Notes under the pieces: model-generated
What the model saw: the letters and a program-made list of their open reading frames with translations, nothing else
Database searches by the model: none
What the model was told of the DNA's origin: nothing
NCBI GenBank assembly: GCA_947034895.1
Contig: OX344762.1
Location: 88,406,981-88,470,980 of the forward strand
DNA from: Rhytidiadelphus loreus
Lineage: Eukaryota > Streptophyta > Bryopsida > Hypnales > Hylocomiaceae
Length of the DNA stretch: 64,000 nt
Direction of reading: 5' to 3'
Made by a program: the position numbers and the translations under genes
Part shown: positions 24,088 through 34,245 of the stretch, piece after piece
Position numbering within the stretch: the stretch's first letter is position 1
Layout of the letters: each line of letters starts with the position of its first letter

Positions 24088-24640
24088 ATGGATTCAAGCA
24101 CCGCACCACTTGATGTGTGGATAAAAACGGTTGTTCGCAACAGTGACATTAATGCACACAGTCTTGAAGATAGAGATAGGATATTATTATCCACAATACC
24201 ATCGCAAAAGGCACTTCGATATTCTTGTATGAAAGCTTTTGGAAACCATTTTAGGGTGAATGACGACGCATCCAACCAATTGCAAACATACGACTGCGGG
24301 GTTGCATCTATGTTCCAAATTCCAGCTTCTGATCTTCGAGATGTGTCAGGGCACTATGTTGGAGTACTAAAAGATATATTGAAATTAGACTATGGGTCTC
24401 TTAGCAACCCTGTGAATACTAATGCGATGTAAATGGGTGAAGAAAACAGACAATCGACGAAATGCAACATACATTCGAGATGAGTCTGGTTTTCTTGTAG
24501 TGAACTTCCGCCACAAAATGCGTAGGATGCTGGATCCTTTCATATTTTCAAGCCAAGCAACCCAAGTATTCTTTGCTGATGATGTAAGGAAAGAAGGTTG
24601 GAAAGTAGTATTGCAAAAAGAAGCTCGTGCTCGATGACAA
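24088..24640 (+). pseudogene. CACTA transposase (TNPD-like) C-terminal fragment, frameshifted
   Basis: Two overlapping plus-strand frames give one protein-like sequence. The first (24088-24432) ends with DCGVASMFQIPA and YVGVLKDILKLDYGSL. The second (24410-24637) continues with RCKWVKKTDNRRNATYIRDE, GFLVVNF, then DPFIFSSQATQVFFADDV and GWKVVLQKEAR. The order of a cysteine-containing RCKWV block, a VNF block and a DPFI-SQA-QVFF block before a W-VVL block is characteristic of the C-terminal region of plant CACTA TNPD proteins. A frameshift near 24420 and the loss of the upstream transposase core make it non-functional. Confidence 0.75.
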
Positions 24641-25240
24641 TTTGTAGACACATTAGATGTATTCGTAAGTACCAATATACAAGCTTCTGGTTTAGCTACT
24701 CTAGAGGATGTGCCTCCTCTACCTACTATTCCATCTTTGGTTGGAGCTATAGAGTTATCTGCAGAGGATAGTCTCTTAGCATGTGCAAGATATTGACACC
24801 ATTTATTTCTAAGAAAATGGTGATTTTTAAGTTTGAAAGTTTCTTTGTATGTTGTATCCTTCATTTCAAATAGACTTAATGCACTAACGCATGCAATTGT
24901 CTGCCCTCTATTAAAGAAAAAGGTGAGTAGAAATGAAGTGAACCTTTAAAAATTATAGATGAATAATATCACAGAGGCATACTTATTTGGTCTTATGAAG
25001 TGTGCAGCTTGAATGACTCTAAACCAACTTCAAATACAAAAATCATAGGTTGCATCTCATAGTGAACTCATAGTAAACTTACAATCACAATTGTCTAGCA
25101 AAGTAAGGATGCAACTACAACTCATATGAAATAAGTACTATAGCATTTTGACTAAGAACTCTAACTGCCTTTGTTTTGTAATCAAACTATAGTCATTATG
25201 TTGTTGAATTTTAGTCAAATTGTAGCCAAAGTCTATTTGT
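24641..25240. other. CACTA interior downstream of the transposase fragment
   Basis: Decayed sequence with no further readable coding. It leads into the right subterminal array. Confidence 0.45.
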
Positions 25241-25530
25241 TCTATAGTGGAACCGTAGTTGTTTTTTAGTTGCATTGCAGTCTTCTTCTAGTTGCACTGT
25301 AGTCATTTTCTAGTTGTATTGCAATTGTTCTCTAGTTGCATTTCAATCGTTTTTTAGTTGCACTATAGTCGATTTTCAGTCATGTTCTAGTTGCATTGCA
25401 ATTGTTTTTTAGTTGCATTTGCATCGTTTTTTAGTTGCACTATAGTCGGGTTCTAGTTGCAATATAGTTGATTCCTAGTTGCATTTGAGTCATTTTTGAG
25501 TTGCAATGTTGCCGTTTTTAGTTGCAGCGT
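25240..25530 (-). repeat. Right subterminal AGTTGCA array of the CACTA element
   Basis: Many copies of TAGTTGCA, the reverse complement of the left-end motif TGCAACTA, spaced by about 15-25 bp. The inverted arrangement relative to the left array fits CACTA transposase-binding sites. Confidence 0.85.
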
Positions 25531-25827
25531 AGTAATTAGTTTGTTTTTTGTAATCGGAGTGACTACATTTTTCCACGTTGGCCTCTATTTCGTGGATAGC
25601 TGTCTACATGGACAACTACGATGAATATTGGATGTAGAATACCTCCTGTCTGTTCTTCTGTTACAGTATCGTAACCCTACTCTTCATTTTCCAACTACTT
25701 TGCAACTACAACTACATACATGTCAAATTTGGTGCAAATATAGAGGGCTACAGTCGCAGTACAGTTGTATAGGACACATAGTCGCATCTCAGTCGGTTGC
25801 AACGGACACGTTTTTCTTCTAGTGCAA

Positions 25828-27036
25828 TATGCAAACATCTATATATTAGCAATAGAAATAAAATAAAATGGTTGATATTGTTATAAGTTCATGAAGGAGT
25901 TCCACTCCTTTATGATTATTGTATTGATTTTGTTGTATTAAAGCATGTCATGCTTGGCAATGCACTTCAAAGTATATATGGTTTATTCTATGATCTTGAA
26001 AATATCAACAAATCAAAGATTATAAAATAGTTCTCACTTTTGTGCACACATGTGAAGCTTTCTGAAAGTCGTCTTGTAGATTCAATGCACATTCTTCCTC
26101 TTTATTGGGCAAATGAATGCACTTGGGTGCTAGTGGAAGTCTTAAGTAGTGGCATGAAATTTTTGAGCAGTGTCACTTATACACTCGGCACTTTTTAATG
26201 TCACAGCCTTGAGGAACAAATGGGTTCCTATTAGCAATGTCAGGCATGTTCACGACTTTGAAATGTTGTCCAATCTAATGGGTACACGATATGACAGATT
26301 TTGAGGGCACACAGAAAATGAGCAATTTATTACACAGTTTGTCATTTGAGAGTGTTGAAAGAGTGTGGTTGGAACAAACTCATGCCATATCGATGGAATT
26401 ATGCAAACTTACAGCTATGATTTTCTAACATGAAGGCAATGGTGCATTGACTTGAAGAGCTCTCACTTGCTCAAATGGAGCTCAACTTTGCAAAACAAGG
26501 TGGCAATTTTCTTTTTCAAGCTAATTTAGAGAGTGCTCAACAAAGGTTCTCTGAATGTCATGAATATAAATTTGTCTATTGATCACATGCTGAGATCTCG
26601 CAAAAAAGGAAGCACGAACAATAACATATCAGCAATAACATATCAGAAAAACGAGCATGTTATACACTCTGCTCTCTCTATATATACTCTGGGAATACAA
26701 TTTCATGAATTAAAATTTACAACTATACGACTCTCACAGGGTATAGTAGGTTGAAGATTGCTACATGCAGCAGCATTTATCTCACACCCGGTTACCAGGC
26801 AAATCAGTCTGAGCTCTCATCATCTGAGACAGAGCTGTGGTCTCCCGAAAATGACTGTCTGCATTGAGACTCCGATAGTTTTGGTACATGCAAGACTAAG
26901 CTTAAGTAAGATGGCAATGACTATATCAGGACATGAAAATCCTGGCGAAAATAATACTGACAACTGATACAGGACTACAACAGAAGAAGAAAACAGGTGG
27001 AAGCAGGCAGGTAGGCAGACAGGGCTCCCGAGGGAA
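25828..27036. other. Unassigned region and fibrillin 3' flank
   Basis: No gene recognised. The segment nearest 27036 will contain the 3' untranslated region of the minus-strand fibrillin gene. The remainder is AT-rich with only short unsupported frames. Confidence 0.45.
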
Positions 27037-28621
27037 TTAGCTGGCGGATGCTGGAGTCCAATCGTAAGGCGCTCGATCCACCACAAGGTAATCCCCGCGG
27101 ATGTCCTTCGCCACCCGAATGCTCTCGTCCAGATATATCGACTCAAACCTGCAGCACAGCCACATCCACATCCACATTAGTAAGGTAACTACACCTAAAA
27201 TTGTCTGAAAAATCATTTGAGAACGGTTCATATTATTAAGCTTTCGTTGGATCTTCTCGGGAGCCATAAGGAGTCTAAATTCTCTTAGCACGCATTTATT
27301 GGGCATTGTATGAATAAACTATGAATGTTCAAAGTGTTGAAAAACAGGTGTATCCAAAATCAACCTAAGGGTCCCATGACTAGAGTAGTCAAGAATCTGA
27401 ATTCTGTGTACAGATTCCATTCAACGCCATAACGTAATACCAAACGAGTAGACGACGACTTAACTTACCAGCCTTTTCCAAAAGGCGGAACTGCAAACCT
27501 CCGTCCGTTCACGAAGAGTGCTGCCCTGATGAACCTGCCATTGCGGCCCAATCCACGCTGGGATCCATTATTGTACATATGAATGCAGTCCCAGATGTCT
27601 TGTTAACGCCCCACATGGACGCAGAATCATGTTGCACTTTGCATCCAGGAGCAGGAAGCAAGCAAGGCCGGCGAAGCGAACCTGAAATTCACACGCTGGG
27701 AGGACACGACCTCAATCGTCGAGTCCACCACAAACGAGCCGGAGGGTGGAAATGTAATGACATTGTTTAGAGTTCCTCTCTGCACATCGATCACCTGCGA
27801 AGGCACAACAATAACAACGATAAGAACAGTACTAGCACTACGGAGTAACCCATTCTCGTTACTACGTCTTCCTCAGCTAACTCCACAAGAGATCACAGCA
27901 CGCCACTTTCTTAATGCCTCAATCTAAACGAGTCGGAGGGTGGAAATGCAACGACATTATTTAGGGTTCCCATCTGCACATTGATCACCTGCGGAGGAAC
28001 AACAATAACAACGATAATAACAATACTAAAACTAAGGAGTATCCCATTCTCGTAACGAGAGATGATAGAATGCCAATTCCTTAATGCCTCAACCATGAGC
28101 ACACTAAACAGCAAAGTAGGTTAGACTCGCGCGCTGTTGTTGCAATTTGCGTGGCAGGGAGATTGGAGCATTGATAGAGTCGAAGCATTGATAAGAATTG
28201 AAGTAGTGATAGGAGTTGAAGCATTGATAGGAATTTGTAAGCCTACCTGCAAAATGTCACCCGCTTGAGTGCCCAACAGTGGCGCTTTCTCCACGATGAA
28301 CAACTGTTCTTTCTCAGTGGTCCACAGCATCCGCCAAGTGCCGGTCAACCTCGCGTCCGTGGTGGTCTGCTCGCTGCACTCCACTCCCAGCGCCTCGATG
28401 GCCTTCACAATCTGCGCCCGCTTGCTTCCCTGTTGCTGCGTCTTCAGGCCGCGCTCTTCCGTCGCGATGAGACCCAGTAAGTCGTCGCGGGCAAGCCTGG
28501 TTTGAGCCTGGCGCGACTCAGAAGAAGAACTAACGCGGCAGGCAGTGAGGGTGGAAAGTTTCTGTTTTATGGCAGGTGGGCGGCACAAGAGCTCGGCACA
28601 GAAAGGAGTAGAGAGTGCCAT
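27037..28621 (-). CDS. FBN6: FBN6-type plastid fibrillin (plastid-lipid-associated protein), four exons
   Basis: Fibrillins are plastid lipid-associated (PAP/fibrillin) proteins of thylakoids, envelope or plastoglobules, and the FBN6 clade is linked to chloroplast redox homeostasis. I read exons 28621-28247, 27794-27682, 27534-27469 and 27148-27037, all with GT/AG borders and matching phases, giving 221 residues. The first about 40 residues are Ser/Arg/Thr-rich, like a transit peptide. The PAP domain starts at about residue 47 (DDLLGLIATEERGL), followed by TGTWRMLWTTEKEQLFIVEK (residues 94-112), GDILQVIDVQRGTLNNVITF across the first junction, SSQRVNFRF across the second, PPFGKGWFES across the third, and the C-terminal block VAKDIRGDYLVVDRAPYDW. 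These match my memory of Arabidopsis At5g19940. Met 28621 is chosen because it begins the transit-like leader; an upstream in-frame Met exists at 28837. Exon 2's donor (CAG|GTTCGC) is weak. Confidence 0.88.
27732..28096 (-). repeat. Tandem duplication inside intron 1 of the fibrillin, copying part of exon 2
   Basis: Unit A (27732-27924) and unit B (27926 to about 28096) share the 5' half of exon 2, its acceptor and upstream intron sequence (AACAATAACAACGATAA and TTAATGCCTCAA in both). The duplication created a second copy of the exon 2 start upstream of the real one. Confidence 0.85.
27911..27988 (-). pseudogene. Duplicated partial exon 2 of the fibrillin (possible poison exon)
   Basis: The sequence keeps an intact acceptor (CCGCAG) and is in phase with exon 1. 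It would encode VINVQMGTLNNVVAFPPSD, then SFRLRH and a TGA/TAA-type stop. If used as a terminal exon or included, it would end the protein within the PAP domain. It has no visible 5' donor at the duplication break, so the normal transcript must skip it. Confidence 0.7.
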
Positions 28622-28950
28622 AGCTGTGGACAACGGGAGAGTTGCGAGTCTCCGGCTCTGTGCAGAACAACAGTCTTGTGAATTAGGGTTTTCTTTTTTG
28701 AGCGATTCTTTGGAGGGTTGCTGATGTTGATTGGTTCCCATGATTTCTTTGCCGCATTCTGCTCCGCCTGGTCCTTTATCACCATGCCTGGCCTCACTTG
28801 TTCCAGATCCAAGCCCTTCGCCTTTATTGTTCCGCAATAAGGGTTTTCTCTATGGTTGAGGTTCCCACTAGCCAGATCATACATCTTGTTTTTTTTCAGT
28901 CAATTTCTTGCTTACATGACAAGACTAAATCCTAGCGAGTGATGCTCGGA

Positions 28951-29037
28951 TGGTTGCAACGCACTTTGAGTGGAGGATTCTGGGAAGCTGGACTTCCGAA
29001 GTGGCCTAGGCGGGCGGTACCGGATGAGTGGTGGTAG
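28951..29037 (+). pseudogene. C-terminal fragment of a third dioxygenase paralogue
   Basis: A plus-strand frame reads WLQRTLSGGFWEAGLPKWPR, then RAVPDEWW and a TAG stop. It matches the end of the two complete dioxygenases (RWLQRTW...NSGGFWE-G...KWPRR), with two or three residues deleted after the RT. Only the last 28 residues survive, because upstream sequence shows no further match. It lies head-to-head with the fibrillin gene, 330 bp from the fibrillin Met. It may be a relic of an older, wider dioxygenase cluster, or of a duplication that carried just the 3' end. Confidence 0.8.
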
Positions 29038-29039
29038 GC

Positions 29040-30208
29040 TTTCTCGATGTCTTTGCGATTGATTGTCTAAAAGTACTAGCACTTTTCAATTTGTATGCAT
29101 GTTAATTCTAAGCTCGTTGTATATTCTATGATTGTTAGTGCATGATACTGTACTGTACTTGGCGGATTTTTATGTACAGCTTGTCTGATGTTTCTGCAAT
29201 CTGCAACGCAGGGATTCAGGATGTGATTGTTAGTTTCCTGCAGTATAAATACAGAATGGAAAGCGTTGAATCTTGATAACAGGGTCACAGAAAAGCCACC
29301 TGACTGAACTGAGTGGAATTTTACGCTTACTGTTGTAAGCTTATCAGTGTGAATTTGACTCCAGAGCCTGAAGTATGCAGAGCTGCACCACATTTGCAAT
29401 TCTACAGTCACGAAGGTAGTGTATCGTCAACTTCGTACGCAAATCTTGACTGTTACATAGAAATCTACAACGAAACTTGTCTAGTTGCATAATATTGATC
29501 TCAACCATTGACATCAAAACAAGCAAACATTCACGCAGTTGCTCATTGCATATGAGCTTCAAAGTCTCCTGGCTATCACTACTACCACTTCTTATCGTTC
29601 TTAGTATGCACAATATTGTGATTTAAATGTTGGATATGGTTTTATATATATTTGGAATAGAAGGAGAACTAATTTCATGTCTAATTTAAAACATTTTGTT
29701 ATATTTGGAAGAAGAAATCATCCAAAATTATATCTCATTATGGTTAGAATATAAATTCTTTAAATGTTGAATATAAACAAATATATGAGAATTACATGGA
29801 AAAAAATTAGGTTTTCTACAAGGGTAAAGAAAATTTTGGTTCAAAGCAAATAGATATTGTTGTTAAATTTATTGTCAAATTGAGTGGATATTTTCATTGA
29901 AATAAATAGAGGATTGAAATCAAGTTTTTGCATTGTTCTATTGTGCATTTTAGAACATAAAATTCAAACAAAGTGAGTATTAACTAACCCTTAAGGTTCA
30001 TGACTATGTTTCACCTAAAAACACTTTGAAACTATCATTTCTAGTGCAAAGAGCTATTGACAATGAAAAACAACTATTTCTTTTGCATATTTCAACCAAA
30101 AGATCTTGCACAAGACATGGATGAGAATGTGTGGAAATTTCATACACTTTGACGATGTAGGTTGTAAGGCATTAGTGCTCAAAGTGAAAGTAAGATTATT
30201 TTTTGCAC
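29040..30208. other. Unassigned AT-rich stretch
   Basis: No gene recognised. Minus-strand open frames at 29076-29613 have no motifs. Confidence 0.45.
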
Positions 30209-30218
30209 TTTACATAAC

Positions 30219-31275
30219 CAGGGTTGCTATTTTGTGAGCCTGTGAGCGTGAGCTTGTGAGCTTGTGAGCATATAATTTTTTAGAGATTCCATCTAAATTT
30301 TTTTGTCAAAATTTATTATTTTTGATAAATTTTAGTAACTATTACCATGAACCTATTACCGTGGACCTATTACCATGGTCCCTTGAACAACCTTGATGTA
30401 CTACTTATTAGACTTTGTTAGATTTTAAGAAGAAGAAAAATCGGTTATTAATTAAGATTTGTTTGAAATCAACTGAAGTTGTTCCACTGAGATTATAATC
30501 ATTCCCCTCTTGCTGCTTGGGTCCCCTCGGCGCCGAGGGGACCCAAGCAGCAAGAGGGGAGTGATTAACCAAATGACCATTTGATTAATAAATAGAAGAA
30601 TTGGGCCCTTGAAGGTCCTATTAAAAGACAATGATCAACTAATTAACAATTTGGTGTAACCGAGCTCATTCTTTACAAAAATAATCCTTGTCAACCAAAT
30701 ATTTTCTTTCAAAATCTTAACAAGTCCGATTACCAACACATCAAAGTAGAAGTGTAGGTACCTTTCATTGGCCTTGAGAGGACCCACGCTACTACAAGAT
30801 AATAGTTCTTATCAATGATTTTTTTTTCTAAAATCTAAACAAGTTTAATAACAATGCATCAAAAGAATTTTTTTGGTATTTTCTTATTAGCCCCAAGAAG
30901 ATCCACATTGCTATAAGATAGTAATCAACCAATATTCTATACAAACTTATTTCCATCTCCATTCATCTTTCACATCAATTAAGTTCATCATTTTAAAAAT
31001 GTATACTTCTAATATTTTAGACAACATTGAAAATTATAATTTTCATGTGGATTCTATATAACCACGGTAATAGGGCCACGGTAATAGGGTTGTAGTAATA
31101 GGTACTAAAATTTACTAATAATAGTAAATTTTGACCAAATTTTTAGATGAAGTCTATTATTAGAAATATTTTTAAGTTTTCTTCTGCTTTTTCAAATTTC
31201 TAAGCTCAACGCTCACAGAATCCCTGCTCAACGCTCATAGGCTCATGCTCACAGGCTCACAAAATAGCACCGCTG
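30219..31275. mobile_element. Long-TIR palindromic element with 10-bp target duplication (1057 bp)
   Basis: The left end is CAGGGTTGCTATTTTGTGAG and the right end on the minus strand is CAGCGGTGCTATTTTGTGAG, continuing as CCTGTGAGC(G/A)TGAGC on both sides. The arms then pair less perfectly through an ATTACC(A/G)TGG-type motif. Both ends are flanked by the 10-bp direct repeat TTTACATAAC (30209-30218 and 31276-31285). A 9-11 bp duplication with long terminal repeats suggests a Mutator-like MITE, while the CAGGG terminus recalls hAT, so the class is open. No coding is present. Confidence 0.88.
30497..30566. repeat. Near-perfect 70-bp GC-rich palindrome
   Basis: The centre is between 30531 and 30532 (CTCGGC|GCCGAG). 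The arms are perfect for 29 bp (CCCTCTTGCTGCTTGGGTCC on the left) and then continue with one mismatch to about 35 bp. There is no spacer. It lies in the middle of the 30219-31275 element and is far more GC-rich than its surroundings. Confidence 0.93.
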
Positions 31276-31285
31276 TTTACATAAC

Positions 31286-33948
31286 TAAGTTTTTGGACTT
31301 TGAAATTTGAGTCCTCTCAACTTAAATTTTTTGAACTACAAAGTTTTGAGTTTTAAATCTATATGGTGAGGAATTAAGTTAGAAATCTAAGCAAAAAAAT
31401 TCAAAAAAGAATTAATATTTTCATTCTTAAGGAAATTGTTAAGTAGAAGTAGAGATAAGATGGAAGGAGAAATAATATTATTAATAATTCTGGAATGGAA
31501 TTAAAATATGTCAATATAAGGCACCATATAACTTTCACATCACTTATACAAATGAAATTAATCATATATTTCTAAAATGATAAATATTTTTTATAAGATA
31601 AAAACTATAAAATATTAAATTTTGACTTTTTATGAGTGTTTTACTGTTTTTTGCTATCCAAAGTCAAATATTTTTGTTTAATTATGAAGGCATAATTGTT
31701 TTTGCCAAGTACCAAATGAAATAAATTTTATGTTTCTACAAAAATAGTACATTCTTCGACCTCCAAAAAAAAATTCAAAAAATTTCAATAAAATTTGACA
31801 TCACTCCCAAGTACTTTACTATTGGTTACTTTAGAAACAATTTGAGACTTACTAGAGGTACATTTTAAATGATGAAGCCAATAATTTAAAAAATATTCAA
31901 GTTACTAATGCATCACTTAATTGAAGCATACTATATTACAACTATTGCACAATACATTGTAATGATCTATAGTACATAATTTGTAAATCTACACAAAGGA
32001 TAGTCTAAAAAAAAAGGGTGAGGAACCTGCATAAGGGGCTTACATTTCCCATTTGCAAATAGACAAAATATAGAACTTTCATTTTGGTCTATGTATATGC
32101 ATAGTAAGCTTTTTTTTTCTAAATAGGAGTTATTGTTGTACTATATCTTGAACCCTAAACTCTAAAACTAGTCTACTTGCTAGTACAATTTGTAAGATTT
32201 TGGAACCCTAAACCACTACATTTGTAAATGCATATGTCATGCTTAGCCAATATAATACTATTTGTGGATTTTTTTAGTTTCTATGGGTTTTTCTCCTATT
32301 GTTCATGTATGATTCATTTGTATGAATTGTTTGATATATAAAGTTTGTATTATATGTGCTGTTTGTGTAGGTTGTATTCAACAATAGTTAGAGTGTACAT
32401 GTTGTATTCATCAACCTTAAAATTGCATATAAATTTTTGAATTATAATAGGGACATGTTTAAATGCCTCAAATTTCAGTTTAAACTACCATAGGGTGTAA
32501 GAAAATGGGTGAAAAGTAGAAGTAGAAAAAATAGGGATGTATCTATTGTGAAATAATAGCTAAATAGCCCCCATAGTAAAAAGTTTTGATGCATGTATAT
32601 ACGGATTACACGGTATAGTGAAGTACTTAGGACATCATTAGAATTTGCCCAAAATCTTGAAAATCATATTCAAGGATTGTGAACCTAATTTAACCCCTCA
32701 AGGCCCAGCAACTTTTTGACAATGGAGTTTTTCAATGAATTGTCCCACTTTGATACTTTTTTGCACATAAATGTACTTGAAATTTTTAATTTTTAACCAT
32801 ACAAAAGTAAATATTATTTTGTCTAGTATGCATGGAATTAATTGTGGAAAATTTTGACCATTGGATTTTTAGATTATAACACTTTTGGATGATCAACTTT
32901 ATAGGCAAAAAATGCAGCTTTAGGGGAAGAAAAAATTATGTGTCCTCTACAAGTCATGAAATTTCAAATTATTTTAGAAAAATTTGAAATTTATATGATT
33001 TTTGACAAAAGAAAACAAGAAATTTGTATCAAATACTAAAATAAACTTAATAATCTAAAAATTTACCATAGGTGCATATTATAATATAGAACATAACATT
33101 ACATACCGCATTTTTGTATTATTCTATATGTAGAAACTCAATAGACCAAGGGTATAGGTCCAAAGTTTAAAATGGAAATAAAATATTTAATTTTAGGAAT
33201 TTTGAATTGGAGTCAAAACTAGAATTAGTTAGCTTAATTTCATTAGTTGTTCACAAATTCAAAAAAGATCAATTTCATGGCTAAAATTCCAATCAAGAAC
33301 AAGGAGGTAGAAACTGCCAAATAGACTAGGAAAGCACCTTTGCAATCCATGGATTTAGCATCTTCTTTTCTTGGAAAATTCTATAGTTGCTTAAAGAGAA
33401 GCTTTCTACCTCCAAGTGGTGCATATCTACCCAAAGACTCCATTGTATTAGAGCTACAAGCTTTCTTCACTACACTAGTGCCACGTAAGAACAAATTATT
33501 TACAACAAATGATAAAATTTGAAAATTTTGAATTCATATTTTGAATCCTTAATCTCAAATGAGGTAGTAAAGTTCATGAAATACAAATTGGCAGCCCTAA
33601 ATAGGTGACAATTTACATTCATGAAAAACACAAGAAAAAAAATCTCACCTTCTCTTGAAAGGCTCATGGCACTACTTTAGACAAATCTCCTACTCAAGGA
33701 ACTCTCAAAAACAAATTGGATGAAAGTCATTCATTTTTTAGTAAGAAAAAATGTAGTTTGACCATTCATTGACCACTTTAGAGCTTCTTAATCCTATAAG
33801 GATGCAAATCCCAATGACTTAGGTAGTCACCAATGCTCTAATTATTGAACCAATAGGTTCATTCTTTTGTTTCTATTGTGAACAATGAAGTCATCCATTA
33901 GACATATCTTCAATGTCCTTCAAGAGTTAAGGCATTTCAAGTATATTA
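31286..33948. other. AT-rich stretch with one orphan TTAA-type element end
   Basis: No gene recognised. At about 32692 the sequence TTAACCCCTCAAGGCCCAGC, followed by ACTTTTTGACAATGG, resembles the left terminus of the 1210-3271 element, but I found no partner end. The frame at 33340-33522 has no motif. Confidence 0.4.
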
Positions 33949-33949
33949 G

Positions 33950-34245
33950 GGCTTAGGGTTAAATTACACTAGTTCTCCCCCCTAAAAAAGAACAAGAAGT
34001 GGAATTTAATAATTTCTCTCACATTCCAAAGTGAAGTGAGGCAATGACACACGCATTGTCATACACTACATGATTGATAAGTTGTATGGTTGTTGTACGG
34101 CTTAGGGTTAAATTACGCTAGTTTTCCCCCTAAAAAAGAACAAGAAGTGGAATTCAATTATTTCTCTCATGTTCCAAAGTGAAGTGAGGCAATGACACAC
34201 ACATTGTCACACTACTAACATGATTGATAAGTTGTTGTAAGGTAG
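33950..34245. repeat. Tandem duplication of about 150 bp
   Basis: Two adjacent copies (33950-34099 and 34101-34245) each contain GGCTTAGGGTTAAATTAC, CCTAAAAAAGAACAAGAAGT and GTGAAGTGAGGCAATGACAC, with few differences. They are non-coding. Confidence 0.85.

Larger units (their letters stand above)
20449..25824 (+). mobile_element. CACTA (En/Spm-type) transposon, decayed (5376 bp)
   Basis: The left end is CACTAGAAGAAAAAGT and the right end on the minus strand is CACTAGAAGAAAAACG. They form a 14-bp perfect inverted repeat starting with the diagnostic CACTA. Both ends are flanked by the 3-bp direct repeat CAA (20446-20448 and 25825-25827), the target-duplication length of the superfamily. The subterminal zones contain many short motifs in opposite orientations at the two ends: TGCGACT/GCAGTCGC next to the termini and TGCAACT further in. 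A fragment of the transposase lies at 24088-24640 on the plus strand. The element is too decayed to be autonomous. Confidence 0.93.

Noticed and set aside
28265..28505. Plus-strand frames opposite fibrillin exon 1
   Set aside because: Antisense shadows with no motif.
28121..28884. Longer fibrillin start at 28837 and another frame at 28567-28884
   Set aside because: The extra N terminus lacks transit-peptide character, while Met 28621 gives a normal-looking plastid leader. The other frame has no PAP motifs.
29983..30010. Another TTAA-family end (TTAACTAACCCTTAAGG)
   Set aside because: The spacing between TTAA and CCC is wrong and no partner end is present.
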